DNA of 64,000 nt from Algoriphagus halophilus (GTDB taxonomy: Bacteria; Bacteroidota; Bacteroidia; Cytophagales; Cyclobacteriaceae): contig NZ_FSRC01000001.1 in NCBI RefSeq assembly GCF_900129785.1, forward strand, positions 2,666,001 to 2,730,000, written 5' to 3'. Position 1 is the first letter of the stretch; each line of letters starts with the position of its first letter. Below the pieces are notes generated by a model. That model was not told the origin of the DNA and searched no databases. It saw nothing but the letters and a program-made list of their open reading frames with translations. Shown here one piece after another: positions 19,057 to 26,943 of the stretch. The translations under genes and the position numbers were made by a program.

Positions 19057-19664
19057 TCAATATCCCGTAGCCAACCCGTAATACTGATTCGCTCTTTTTT
19101 AGTGGGCATTACTTCATGAGGAATCTCTCCGCTCATAAAAACTACCAATCTTCCTCCTTTAGGTAGTACATCTAAGATCTTCTCAGAACCATCCTCTTGG
19201 GGTAGGTACATTCTCAACGTCCCTTCATCTTCTTCCTCCCATGAATCATTCAAATAAATGATTACGGTCACCAAACGATAGAGAACTTGTTGAAATTGAT
19301 CCATATGTCTGACATAAAAAGATCCAATGGGATATCTGGCAAAATGTGCCTCAAACGACTTCAAGCCCAGGTAACAGCGTTGGTTAATCGCCTTTCTGAT
19401 TTCTTCCACCTTAGACCAGTATTGCCGCTCAAATTTGTTCAAGTTATCCGAGTCAATCCACAAGACCTGGTCATTTCTGATCTCTGTTCTGACTTGCTTT
19501 TTTTCGCCCTTTCCAACTGCAGCAATCCTAAATTTCCCTGCTTCCAACAGCTCTGACTGTTCCTTTAATAGAGATACCCTAAGTTCTTCACTGATAAAAT
19601 CATCAATTATCGCATAAGATTTATCATAAATCTCGGAGGCGATACGCTCTGATATTGATTCCAT
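19053..19664 (-). CDS. 2OG-Fe(II) oxygenase (PKHD/prolyl-hydroxylase type)
   Basis: A 203-residue double-stranded beta-helix oxygenase. Iron ligands are visible as H-x-D in YVRHMDQF and the distal His in GEIPHEVMP; the 2-oxoglutarate-binding Arg is in KERISITGW, 11 residues later. The VIIYLNDSW strand between them fits the family. Bacterial members of this type hydroxylate proteins (for example EF-Tu or ribosomal proteins) or free amino acids; the substrate here is unknown. A single-gene unit, divergent from the unknown gene at 19738. Confidence 0.85.
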   Translation of the reverse strand: MESISERIASEIYDKSYAIIDDFISEELRVSLLKEQSELLEAGKFRIAAVGKGEKKQVRTEIRNDQVLWIDSDNLNKFERQYWSKVEEIRKAINQRCYLGLKSFEAHFARYPIGSFYVRHMDQFQQVLYRLVTVIIYLNDSWEEEDEGTLRMYLPQEDGSEKILDVLPKGGRLVVFMSGEIPHEVMPTKKERISITGWLRDID

Positions 19665-19711
19665 ATGTTGTGTTTAACCTTGCAAATAACTTCTATTTCA
19701 TCGAAAAAAAT

Positions 19712-19719
19712 TACTTTTG
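19712..19719 (+). promoter_or_regulatory. Candidate Bacteroidota -7 box (TAnnTTTG)
   Basis: TACTTTTG matches the Bacteroidota -7 consensus exactly and would start transcription about 10 bases before the ATG at 19738. No TTTG -33 element sits at the usual distance, so this is tentative. Confidence 0.35.
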
Positions 19720-19737
19720 CGCAAAGCAAATTTTATC

Positions 19738-20496
19738 ATGCCCAAACAAGAAGAACTTACAGGATTGGAAATTGAGTTTGATTCCGGAATAATCCCACCC
19801 CCATATAGTCATGTTTATAGGATTTCTCTTGACTGGAGCAAAGGTGAATTGAGCTGCAAATTAGATCTACATTATACTGACCGAGATGAAATCAGTGAGG
19901 CAGAAATCTTCGATGAAGGTTTCACTTTACAAGATGACTTTTCCTATGAAGGCCCACTGAACAAAACCTGGATCAAGGCAATTCAAAACAAACTTGCGGA
20001 AACCAAGTGGTCAGGAAAAAGCCTGGAAGAGGGGGGAATTATTCTAAAACTTACAGAATCCGGTGTTCAAGGAAAAGTAAAAATCCCTGCAGATCAAGAT
20101 GATTGGATGGTCTTTGGCCAGGATATCATCCAGGCTATCTATGAAACTACCAAGAAAGAGGCTCCTCTGACTATTCATTATCGACAGGTTACTTCAGATA
20201 AAATTCAAGATTGTTCGATCACCATCCGATTTTCAGACAGGGAAGTAATATTTGTGGAAGGAGACGAGGAGCGAAACATCAATTGGGAGTATACTGTGCA
20301 GTTGATGAAATTGATCTTCACGCCAGATTACAACTATGAAATAGCCAAAGAAAATCCGGGCAATAAACGTGGAGCCTACATTGAATGCGGGGATGGTTTA
20401 TGGCATGAATTAGGAAAGGGCGTGGTTAACATTGACCCTTCAAATGATGTCGTAAGCAAAATCAAAGAAATATTTAGTGATTTATTGGAAGAATAA
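19738..20496 (+). CDS. Unknown protein, acidic, 252 residues
   Basis: I do not recognise this protein. It is soluble, rich in Glu and Asp, and has no signal peptide or membrane segment. It begins with predicted beta structure (LTGLEIEFDSGIIPPPYSHVYRIS) and repeats similar strands later (SDKIQDCSITIRFSDREVIF), so it may hold two related alpha/beta domains. The start at 19738 is preferred over a TTG at 19717. It is the gene directly upstream of the TIR gene, on the same strand and 70 bases away, but a terminator hairpin separates them. Confidence 0.6.
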   Translation: MPKQEELTGLEIEFDSGIIPPPYSHVYRISLDWSKGELSCKLDLHYTDRDEISEAEIFDEGFTLQDDFSYEGPLNKTWIKAIQNKLAETKWSGKSLEEGGIILKLTESGVQGKVKIPADQDDWMVFGQDIIQAIYETTKKEAPLTIHYRQVTSDKIQDCSITIRFSDREVIFVEGDEERNINWEYTVQLMKLIFTPDYNYEIAKENPGNKRGAYIECGDGLWHELGKGVVNIDPSNDVVSKIKEIFSDLLEE

Positions 20497-20539
20497 CAAT
20501 TCAAACAACTCTTCCTTACATCCTATTTTTTATTAAATT

Positions 20540-20566
20540 AGTCCCTGACAATCAGGGACTTTTTTT
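20540..20566 (+). terminator. Terminator hairpin touching the TIR start codon
   Basis: A perfect 9-bp stem (AGTCCCTGA / TCAGGGACT, 20540-20548 with 20552-20560), loop CAA, followed by seven T (20560-20566 including the last stem base). It ends one base before the ATG of the TIR gene at 20567. It should stop transcripts of the preceding gene, and leaves the TIR gene no room for a separate leader or ribosome site after it. Confidence 0.85.
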
Positions 20567-21649
20567 ATGGCTGACAATAAAATTTTCGTAAGCTATCGCC
20601 GTCAGGATGCTTCTGGAGAAGCAGGAAGATTAGTAGATCATTTGCAAGAAATCTATGGGGAAGAAAGTGTTTTTTTAGATGTAGAAACCCTAGAAGCTGG
20701 TTTAGATTTCATTCAAGCCATAGAAAAAGCGCTAAATTCTTGCAAAGTACTGATAGCGATGATTGGACCTCATTGGCTCAACATTCAAGATGCTGAAGGA
20801 AACCAACGGATCTTTAATGAGGGAGATTTTATTAGAATAGAGATCTCTGCTGCCTTAAAAAGGGACATTAGAGTGATTCCAGTCCTGGTCAATGGAGCCG
20901 TGATGCCCACAGCTGATCAATTACCTGAAGACCTCCAAGGCCTAACCCGGCGACATGCACAGGAAATTAGCAGTTCCCGGTGGAAATATGATTGCGATCA
21001 ACTGGTGGCTGCTCTGAGCAAAATCATCGAACCCAAACCTCAACCGGTCAAACCTACTCCTATCCCCCCTAATTCAGCAAAACAGAAAAGTTGGTTTGCT
21101 AAAAATTACCTTTGGTTACTTGGTGGATTAGTAGGGCTCATCGTTTTGATTCAGTTATTGAGTTTGCCGGAAGAAGATGCTATTTACGATGATTTTGAAG
21201 AGAATACTGAATGGACTAATGGACTTAGCCAACCTACAGAGAAAGATTCCCCTCCAGCCCAACTCCCAGAAGAAAATCCCACGACTACTCAAGACAATTC
21301 TTTTCAGGAACCCAGCAATACTACTTCTACTGAGGAAGTCTTTGTAGATGAAATTACGGGGTACTGGCTTTTATCCGATCCTCAGGGAAATACAAGCACC
21401 CTAGTCTTTAACCAATATGATGATTCTGTTGAGTTTTTGGAATACAACATATACGATGTGGAAGTTGGGGAAGGAAATGGCAGCATTTCAGGTACCCAAT
21501 TAACGGCAGATTATTATAATTCCTTAGTACAGATCAGTGGTAAGTTAATACTTAACACCTCCAATGCAGGAGGAAGTTGGGTAGGCACCATATCCTTCCC
21601 TACACTGGGAACAACCACTAATGTTTCTATGCAACGGATCAACCCTTGA
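20567..21649 (+). CDS. Membrane-spanning TIR-domain protein
   Basis: A 360-residue protein in three parts. Residues 1-155 are a TIR domain: KIFVSYRRQD strand, VFLDVETLEAG, and LIAMIGPHWL. Glu43 in LEAG aligns by motif with the catalytic Glu of SARM1 (its DVEKLEAG segment), so NAD-cleaving activity is plausible. A proline-rich linker leads to one membrane span at about 182-202 (WLLGGLVGLIVLIQLL). After it come an acidic/Pro/Thr linker (203-255) and a compact beta-rich domain (262-360, ITGYWLLSDPQGN...), predicted outside the inner membrane. The layout suggests a cytoplasmic effector under a periplasmic sensor. The start codon abuts a terminator hairpin and has no ribosome site. The 3' end overlaps the convergent regulator gene by 11 bases. 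Confidence 0.8.
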   Translation: MADNKIFVSYRRQDASGEAGRLVDHLQEIYGEESVFLDVETLEAGLDFIQAIEKALNSCKVLIAMIGPHWLNIQDAEGNQRIFNEGDFIRIEISAALKRDIRVIPVLVNGAVMPTADQLPEDLQGLTRRHAQEISSSRWKYDCDQLVAALSKIIEPKPQPVKPTPIPPNSAKQKSWFAKNYLWLLGGLVGLIVLIQLLSLPEEDAIYDDFEENTEWTNGLSQPTEKDSPPAQLPEENPTTTQDNSFQEPSNTTSTEEVFVDEITGYWLLSDPQGNTSTLVFNQYDDSVEFLEYNIYDVEVGEGNGSISGTQLTADYYNSLVQISGKLILNTSNAGGSWVGTISFPTLGTTTNVSMQRINP

Positions 21650-22409
21650 TCTTCCTTAAATCTGCTTGGATGTCCTGAATCATCTCACCTAGATCTTCTA
21701 AGGTAATAGGCTTCTTTTTATCGCCAGGATTGGGAAAATCTGTACTGATAAAGGCTTTTGACTCCCATGCTTCTAACACATCTTCTGCCCGAATCTCAAA
21801 GGGTTTGTAATGATCATTATCTGACACTAAAAAAAGCTTCCCGTTCTCATTTAAATAATTAAACACTCGCTTATAGACCACCCCTTCCGTGGCGGTAACC
21901 AAAACATAGGTCTTTCCACTCTTAATGTCTTTGAGCTGATCTACATAAGATCCGATTACAATGGTACCAGGAATCAAAGGAAGCATGCTATCTCCTGCCA
22001 GTTCAAATGCACGGTAGGTAGCGTTTTGGGAAAGATTGGGAAGGTTAAACTGGGGTAAGCTTTCCATATATTCCGGATCCGAATACCCATTGAGATAGCC
22101 CGCAGAAGCCTTTTGTGGCACCATGGTAATATTCTCTTTTTCATCATTGGTCGCAATGGTCAAGATATTAATCCCCCTCTTTTGAATCGCTTTCCTTCCT
22201 TTTGTTTCAATATCATGATCCAACAATTCTTCCAACCCCACATCCAAAATTTCACTGAGTAACTTCAAAGTTTGAAGTTTTGGCTCAGACCTCCCATCTT
22301 CATAAGCAGAAATCATGGTCCGCTGTACCGCTAATTTTTCTGCCAGCTCATTCTGCGTAATCCCCTTTTGTTTACGCAATAATTTAAGATTAGAAGAAAG
22401 GAAACTCAT
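21639..22409 (-). CDS. XRE-family repressor with S24 (LexA-like) peptidase domain
   Basis: A 256-residue regulator. Residues 6-65 are an XRE helix-turn-helix (LRKQKGITQNELAEKLAVQRTM, split at the turn). Residues 95-215 are an S24 domain: candidate self-cleavage site Ala103-Gly104 in KASAGYLNG, nucleophile Ser141 in AGDSMLP, and general-base Lys180 in GVVYKRV. Such proteins are repressors inactivated by RecA-stimulated self-cleavage or by other stress. It is the second gene of an operon, overlapping the 85-residue gene by 4 bases, and converges on the TIR gene with an 11-base overlap. The palindromes at 22695-22743 upstream of the operon are candidate operators. Confidence 0.88.
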   Translation of the reverse strand: MSFLSSNLKLLRKQKGITQNELAEKLAVQRTMISAYEDGRSEPKLQTLKLLSEILDVGLEELLDHDIETKGRKAIQKRGINILTIATNDEKENITMVPQKASAGYLNGYSDPEYMESLPQFNLPNLSQNATYRAFELAGDSMLPLIPGTIVIGSYVDQLKDIKSGKTYVLVTATEGVVYKRVFNYLNENGKLFLVSDNDHYKPFEIRAEDVLEAWESKAFISTDFPNPGDKKKPITLEDLGEMIQDIQADLRKIKG

Positions 22410-22663
22410 GCTGAGAATAAATAAAAATTGTGATCATCCTGCGTAGGCTGCAAAGGAAAAAATGGGTTCATATTTAATGCGGCTGATCTTCTTCTCTCCA
22501 TACGCATTTTTATTTCCTCAATTATTTCTCCCACCGATTTTGGCTCCGTCATCAATAAATAACCATACTGAGGTTTTTCCTTATCCTCAATAAAAAATTT
22601 CACTTGACGGTTTCCTGATGCCAAGGTTTTTGAAGTAATGCTGATTTTATCCTGATTTTCCAT
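22406..22663 (-). CDS. Small unknown protein, 85 residues, operon leader of the S24 repressor
   Basis: I do not recognise the family. The 85 residues are charged, with strands (VKFFIEDKEKPQYGYLLM) followed by a helix (EIIEEIKMRMERRR) and a Pro/Phe-rich tail. There is no membrane segment. It starts with ATG at 22663 and overlaps the repressor start by 4 bases (ATGA), so the two are translationally coupled. A co-regulator or partner of the repressor is a reasonable guess from position only. Confidence 0.55.
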   Translation of the reverse strand: MENQDKISITSKTLASGNRQVKFFIEDKEKPQYGYLLMTEPKSVGEIIEEIKMRMERRRSAALNMNPFFPLQPTQDDHNFYLFSA

Positions 22664-22969
22664 AACACTGTGATTTAACAGTAGCTAATTTACAAATGTT
22701 ACTTTTATAAACATTCAAATGATCAAAAAATCAACATTTAAATCTGACAAAAACTGTCAATTCTATACAATTATTTCATTATCAGACGATAATACCGACC
22801 ACTTCCTCTCAAACCTCCTTTCCAAAATGACTGCTTAATAACTCATTTGACCGCTTAGAGAATAATACCTATCTATTTCTCTATATATGGGCGTTCTTTG
22901 AAGTGAATCTAAACCTATTAAACCAACGCTTGTTATTTTATATAAAGCAAGAATTCCAAAACCAACTAC
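22664..22969. other. 306-base divergent promoter region
   Basis: This AT-rich gap separates the repressor operon (minus) from the TonB-type receptor gene (plus). Near the repressor operon it contains the inverted and direct repeats described at 22695-22743. No small gene, RNA or terminator is visible in the remainder, and I see no convincing -33/-7 pair for the receptor gene. Confidence 0.5.
22695..22743. promoter_or_regulatory. Candidate operator: repeated AACATTnnAAAT half-sites
   Basis: A perfect inverted repeat AATGTT (22695-22700) / AACATT (22710-22715) with a 9-base spacer lies 31 bases upstream of the 85-residue gene. The second arm is extended as AACATTCAAAT (22710-22720) and recurs in direct orientation as AACATTTAAAT (22733-22743). 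Spaced half-sites at the head of an XRE-S24 operon suggest autorepression; this is inference from position and symmetry. Confidence 0.4.
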
Positions 22970-25747
22970 ATGAAATTTTATTTAACTCTATTTTTTTTTA
23001 TTGGAGCTAGTTTCTGCGCCTTTGCACAAACCTATTCGGTGAAAGGTAAAATCATCGATGCTGACTCCGAACAAAGTATCCCCAATGCCACAATCCTCCT
23101 TTTAACATTTTCGGATTCTACTCAAGTAGATGGAATGATTTCTGACTTGGATGGAAATTTTGACATTGAAGAAATTAAGGAAGGAGAATACCTCCTCAAA
23201 GTGCAATATTTAGGTTATCAAGATTTATTTAGAACCATTCAGGTCTCCAAGGATCTTGAATTGGGTAATCTTTTACTACGGGAGACTGCCACCGAACTAG
23301 GAGAAGTAACGATCACTGCAAGAAGATCTACGGGCAAGCAAAAAAGTGATACTACCTTGTACAATGCCGATGCATTTAAAACCATGAAAGATGCAAGTGC
23401 GCAATCTTTAGTGGAAAAATTACCTGGAGTAGCCATGATTGATGGGGCCTTGCAAGCTCAGGGAGAATCCATTGCACAGATTTTAGTGGATGGCAAACCT
23501 TTCTTTGGGGGAGATGTTCAGACTGCTCTCCAAAATTTACCTGCAGAAGTAATCCAAGGAATAGAAATTTTTGACCAAAAAAGTGAAAAGGCCCAACTCA
23601 GCGGTTTTGATGATGGGGAACGCTTAAAAACCATCAACATAGTTACAAAACCCAATAGAAGAAAAGGCCAGTTCGGAAAAGTATCGGCTGGGTATGGCAC
23701 AGACGATCGCTACTTGCTAGGAGCTAGTATCAATGCCTTCAATGAGGACCAACGAATTACTTTTACAGGTCTAAGCAATAACATCAACGTCCAGAATTTC
23801 TCCTCTGATCCCAATGCGCAAGGAAATAATAGACCGCAGAACGGAATTATAAAAACCAATATTCTTGGGGTTAATTACTCAGATCTATGGGGTGAAAAAA
23901 TAAAGGTTAGCGGAAGTTATCTCTATAGAAATAGGGAAAACAATGGAATTTCTTCTCTTTTTAGAGAATATGTCACTGATGCTAATGATGGTCAAACCTA
24001 TACTGAAAACAGCCGAAATACCAGAACCAATCAGGAACATCGTTTTGACATGCGGTTGGAATACAATATTGACGAAAAAAACAGAATTGTTTATCGTCCA
24101 AGATTTTCTGCTGCCAATGATCGGGAAAATTCCTATTTCTTAGGAGAATCAGTCAATATAGACGGTCCGCTTAATCAGACTGAAAACGTCCGAACAGCTG
24201 ACAATGATGACTTCGATATAGACAATCGATTATATTATGGTCATAAATTCGATAAGGAAGGCAGGTCACTTACCTTAAGGGCAAATGCAGGATACCATTG
24301 GAATGAGGACCTGGCTTTTAGAAGGGCAGAAAACCTTTATTTCCAACCTACGGAAAGAACAGAAATCATCAACCAACAAATTTCTAGGGACAGGACCGGT
24401 ACGAATTGGCAAACGGGAATATCTTATACTGAACCTATTGGAAAGCATGGGATGATGGAAATTGAATATGAAATCGGAAACCGTGCTGATGATTCTGATC
24501 AACTTACGTTTGACATCCTAAATGAAGATCTATCTGGCTTGGATCTCGAATTGGATACCGCTTTGAGTAATAGTTTTGAAAGTAAATACGTCAGGCAAGA
24601 AACAGAACTTGGATATCAATTCAGAAAAGAAAAAGTTCAAATACAAATAGAGGGAGAATATCAACATGCAAAACTGCAAAACGATCAATTTTTCCCTGCC
24701 CCATTTGACTTACAGAGAACATTTGAAAGCTTCTTGCCGACCGTTCGATTTGATTACAAATTCTCGGACAATACCAACATGGAGTTGGACTATGATACCA
24801 ACACCGATGCCCCTTCCGTTCAACAACTGCAAGGTGTAATCGATAATTCCAACCCACTTCAATTGAGAACGGGAAACCCTAATTTGGATCAATCTTATTC
24901 CAATCGAATTCGATTAAGGTTTAGGAGCAGAAATCCGGATACCGATAAATCCTGGTTTGTTTTTGCACAATCAAGATTAGTGGAAAACTCCATTGCCAAT
25001 AGTTCCTATATCGCAGATGAAACCACAGAACTTCCAGGGGGAATCATCTTGGAAAAAGGATCTCAATTATTTAGACCTGTGAACCTGGATGGTTTTCAGG
25101 ACTTCAGATCTTGGGTTAGTTATGGGATGCCTGTAGGATTTATCAAGTCTAATTTGAATATCAATGGTGGCTTTAGCTATAACAAGAGACCTGGTCAAGT
25201 CAATGATGTATTGAGTTTCAATAACTCTACCAGGCTGAGTACTGGTATCTCTTTGAGCAGTAATATCAGTGATCAAGTGGACTTCAATATTTCTACCAGG
25301 ATGTCTTTCAACAATGTCGAAAATACCTTGAACTCCAATTTGAACAACAAATACTTCAACCAGCGAACCAGATTGAATTTCAGTTGGATCATTTGGGAGG
25401 GTTTTGTCTATCGAATGGATCTGAACCATCAAATCAATTCTGGACTTTCTGAAGGCTTTGACAATAACTTTTTACTCATGAATATGAGTATAGGAAAAAA
25501 AGTATTCAATAATCAAAGAGGAGAAATTTCACTGAATGTATATGACATGCTTGGTCAAAATACCAGTGTGAGAAGAAACGTAACGGACGTATACATTGAA
25601 GATGTTCAGAATAATGTACTCCAAAGATACTTCATGCTTACTTTCTCATTTAATATCCGAAGATTTAGCAAAGGGATGGACATGAATGATTACAACGATA
25701 TGATGAATAGTGGTGGGGACCGCCGTAGGGACCAAGACACCATCTAA
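22970..25747 (+). CDS. Outer-membrane TonB-dependent receptor-like protein
   Basis: The 925-residue protein has a signal peptide (to FAQ, residue 20) and a carboxypeptidase-regulatory-like domain (about 21-115: YSVKGKIIDADSEQSIPNA...). A plug domain follows (about 125-225, with SLVEKLPGVAMIDG and ILVDGKPFFGGD), then a long beta barrel of the 'outer membrane beta-barrel family' type ending around residue 905. Unlike SusC it has no SusD partner. Relatives are thought to import small ligands or peptides. It is monocistronic, followed by a terminator at 25756-25782. Confidence 0.88.
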   Translation: MKFYLTLFFFIGASFCAFAQTYSVKGKIIDADSEQSIPNATILLLTFSDSTQVDGMISDLDGNFDIEEIKEGEYLLKVQYLGYQDLFRTIQVSKDLELGNLLLRETATELGEVTITARRSTGKQKSDTTLYNADAFKTMKDASAQSLVEKLPGVAMIDGALQAQGESIAQILVDGKPFFGGDVQTALQNLPAEVIQGIEIFDQKSEKAQLSGFDDGERLKTINIVTKPNRRKGQFGKVSAGYGTDDRYLLGASINAFNEDQRITFTGLSNNINVQNFSSDPNAQGNNRPQNGIIKTNILGVNYSDLWGEKIKVSGSYLYRNRENNGISSLFREYVTDANDGQTYTENSRNTRTNQEHRFDMRLEYNIDEKNRIVYRPRFSAANDRENSYFLGESVNIDGPLNQTENVRTADNDDFDIDNRLYYGHKFDKEGRSLTLRANAGYHWNEDLAFRRAENLYFQPTERTEIINQQISRDRTGTNWQTGISYTEPIGKHGMMEIEYEIGNRADDSDQLTFDILNEDLSGLDLELDTALSNSFESKYVRQETELGYQFRKEKVQIQIEGEYQHAKLQNDQFFPAPFDLQRTFESFLPTVRFDYKFSDNTNMELDYDTNTDAPSVQQLQGVIDNSNPLQLRTGNPNLDQSYSNRIRLRFRSRNPDTDKSWFVFAQSRLVENSIANSSYIADETTELPGGIILEKGSQLFRPVNLDGFQDFRSWVSYGMPVGFIKSNLNINGGFSYNKRPGQVNDVLSFNNSTRLSTGISLSSNISDQVDFNISTRMSFNNVENTLNSNLNNKYFNQRTRLNFSWIIWEGFVYRMDLNHQINSGLSEGFDNNFLLMNMSIGKKVFNNQRGEISLNVYDMLGQNTSVRRNVTDVYIEDVQNNVLQRYFMLTFSFNIRRFSKGMDMNDYNDMMNSGGDRRRDQDTI

Positions 25748-25755
25748 TACCAATG

Positions 25756-25782
25756 GGCTCAAATAAGTTGAGCCTTTTTTTT
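25756..25782 (+). terminator. Rho-independent terminator after the receptor gene
   Basis: Perfect 7-bp stem GGCTCAA / TTGAGCC (25756-25762 with 25768-25774), 5-base loop and eight T (25775-25782), nine bases after the stop codon. Confidence 0.9.
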
Positions 25783-25919
25783 ATCCTGAATTCCTAAACC
25801 CTAATAAAAATCAACCGGAAATCAACATTAATTTATGGGTAAAGAAACTTTTCGGGGATCATTTCAATTAGATAACAGGTCTGATGATCAGTCAGGCCAG
25901 TACCAATTGAAATACTCAA

Positions 25920-26906
25920 ATGACAGTACCTTATTCTTTACTTGACCTTTCTATTATTCGAGAAGGATTTGACGCCTCAGATGCCTATTCCAGAAGTTTG
26001 GCTTTGGCACAACAAGCCGAAGAGTTAGGTTATACCCGTATGTGGTTAGCCGAGCATCATAACATGGCCTATGTTGGTAGTTCCGCTCCTCAGATTTTAA
26101 TAGGACATTTGGCTCAAGGCACAAAAAAAATCCGTCTTGGGTCTGGGGGAATCATGCTTCCGAATCACAGTCCTCTGATTATCGCTGAACAATTTGGAAC
26201 CTTGGCCACTTTGTTCCCCAATAGGATTGATTTAGGGTTAGGCAGAGCACCTGGCACTGATCAAACGACTGCCACAGCACTAAGAAGAGGACGTCACGAA
26301 TCAGTACAAGAATTCCCCAATGATCTGGATGATCTTCAGCAGTATTTTTCAGAAGATAATCTTGACTCAAAAGTCAGGGCATTTCCGGCAGAAGGCCTGA
26401 ATGTACCCTTGTATTTATTGGGTTCCAGTATGAGTTCTGCAGTTTTAGCTTCCAAAAAAGGATTGCCCTATGCTTTTGCCAGTCATTTTGCACCTGGCTA
26501 TTTGATTCAGGCTTCTCGCTACTATCGGGAGAATTTCCAGCCTTCAGAACAACAAAAAACGCCCTATTTCATCTCTTGCGTAAATGTCATTGCTGCGGAT
26601 TCTGAAGCCGAGGCACATTACTTGGCTACTTCCTTTTTCCAAACTGCCCTCGGTGTCATCAGAGGCACTTCTTACCCTCTTAAGAAACCCGTAAAAAGCA
26701 TGGAAGGAATCTGGACTGAACCTGAAGCTGCTGCCATTCAAAATATGATGGCATGTACCTTCATTGGAACAAAAGAAAGTCTAAAGCCTCAGTTCGAAAA
26801 CTTTTTCGATCAAGTCCAAGCTGATGAATTAATGATCAGTTGCAATATTTACGATCCCGAAAAAAGACATAGATCGCTTGAAATCGCCGCTGAAATATTG
26901 AATTGA
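25920..26906 (+). CDS. LLM-class flavin-dependent oxidoreductase
   Basis: A 328-residue bacterial luciferase-like monooxygenase fold (TIM barrel, FMN or F420 dependent). Typical segments are [17 protein letters not shown] near residue 35, [16 protein letters not shown] near 72, and the [10 protein letters not shown] motif near 107. This places it in the MsnO8/YhbW-like subgroup. The reaction is unknown. Monocistronic, sharing a bidirectional terminator with tex. Confidence 0.85.
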   Translation: MTVPYSLLDLSIIREGFDASDAYSRSLALAQQAEELGYTRMWLAEHHNMAYVGSSAPQILIGHLAQGTKKIRLGSGGIMLPNHSPLIIAEQFGTLATLFPNRIDLGLGRAPGTDQTTATALRRGRHESVQEFPNDLDDLQQYFSEDNLDSKVRAFPAEGLNVPLYLLGSSMSSAVLASKKGLPYAFASHFAPGYLIQASRYYRENFQPSEQQKTPYFISCVNVIAADSEAEAHYLATSFFQTALGVIRGTSYPLKKPVKSMEGIWTEPEAAAIQNMMACTFIGTKESLKPQFENFFDQVQADELMISCNIYDPEKRHRSLEIAAEILN

Positions 26907-26907
26907 A

Positions 26908-26943
26908 AAACAAATCCCCGAGCCTATTCCCGGGGATTTGTTT
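26908..26943. terminator. Bidirectional terminator between the LLM gene and tex
   Basis: A perfect 13-bp stem AAACAAATCCCCG / CGGGGATTTGTTT (26908-26920 with 26931-26943) with a 10-base loop. A run of A before and T at the end of the stem lets it act in both directions. It overlaps the stop codon of tex. Confidence 0.85.

Noticed and set aside
19738..21649. Thoeris-type or other known TIR defence operon
   Set aside because: No ThsA-like or other recognised partner is adjacent; the upstream gene is unknown and separated by a terminator.
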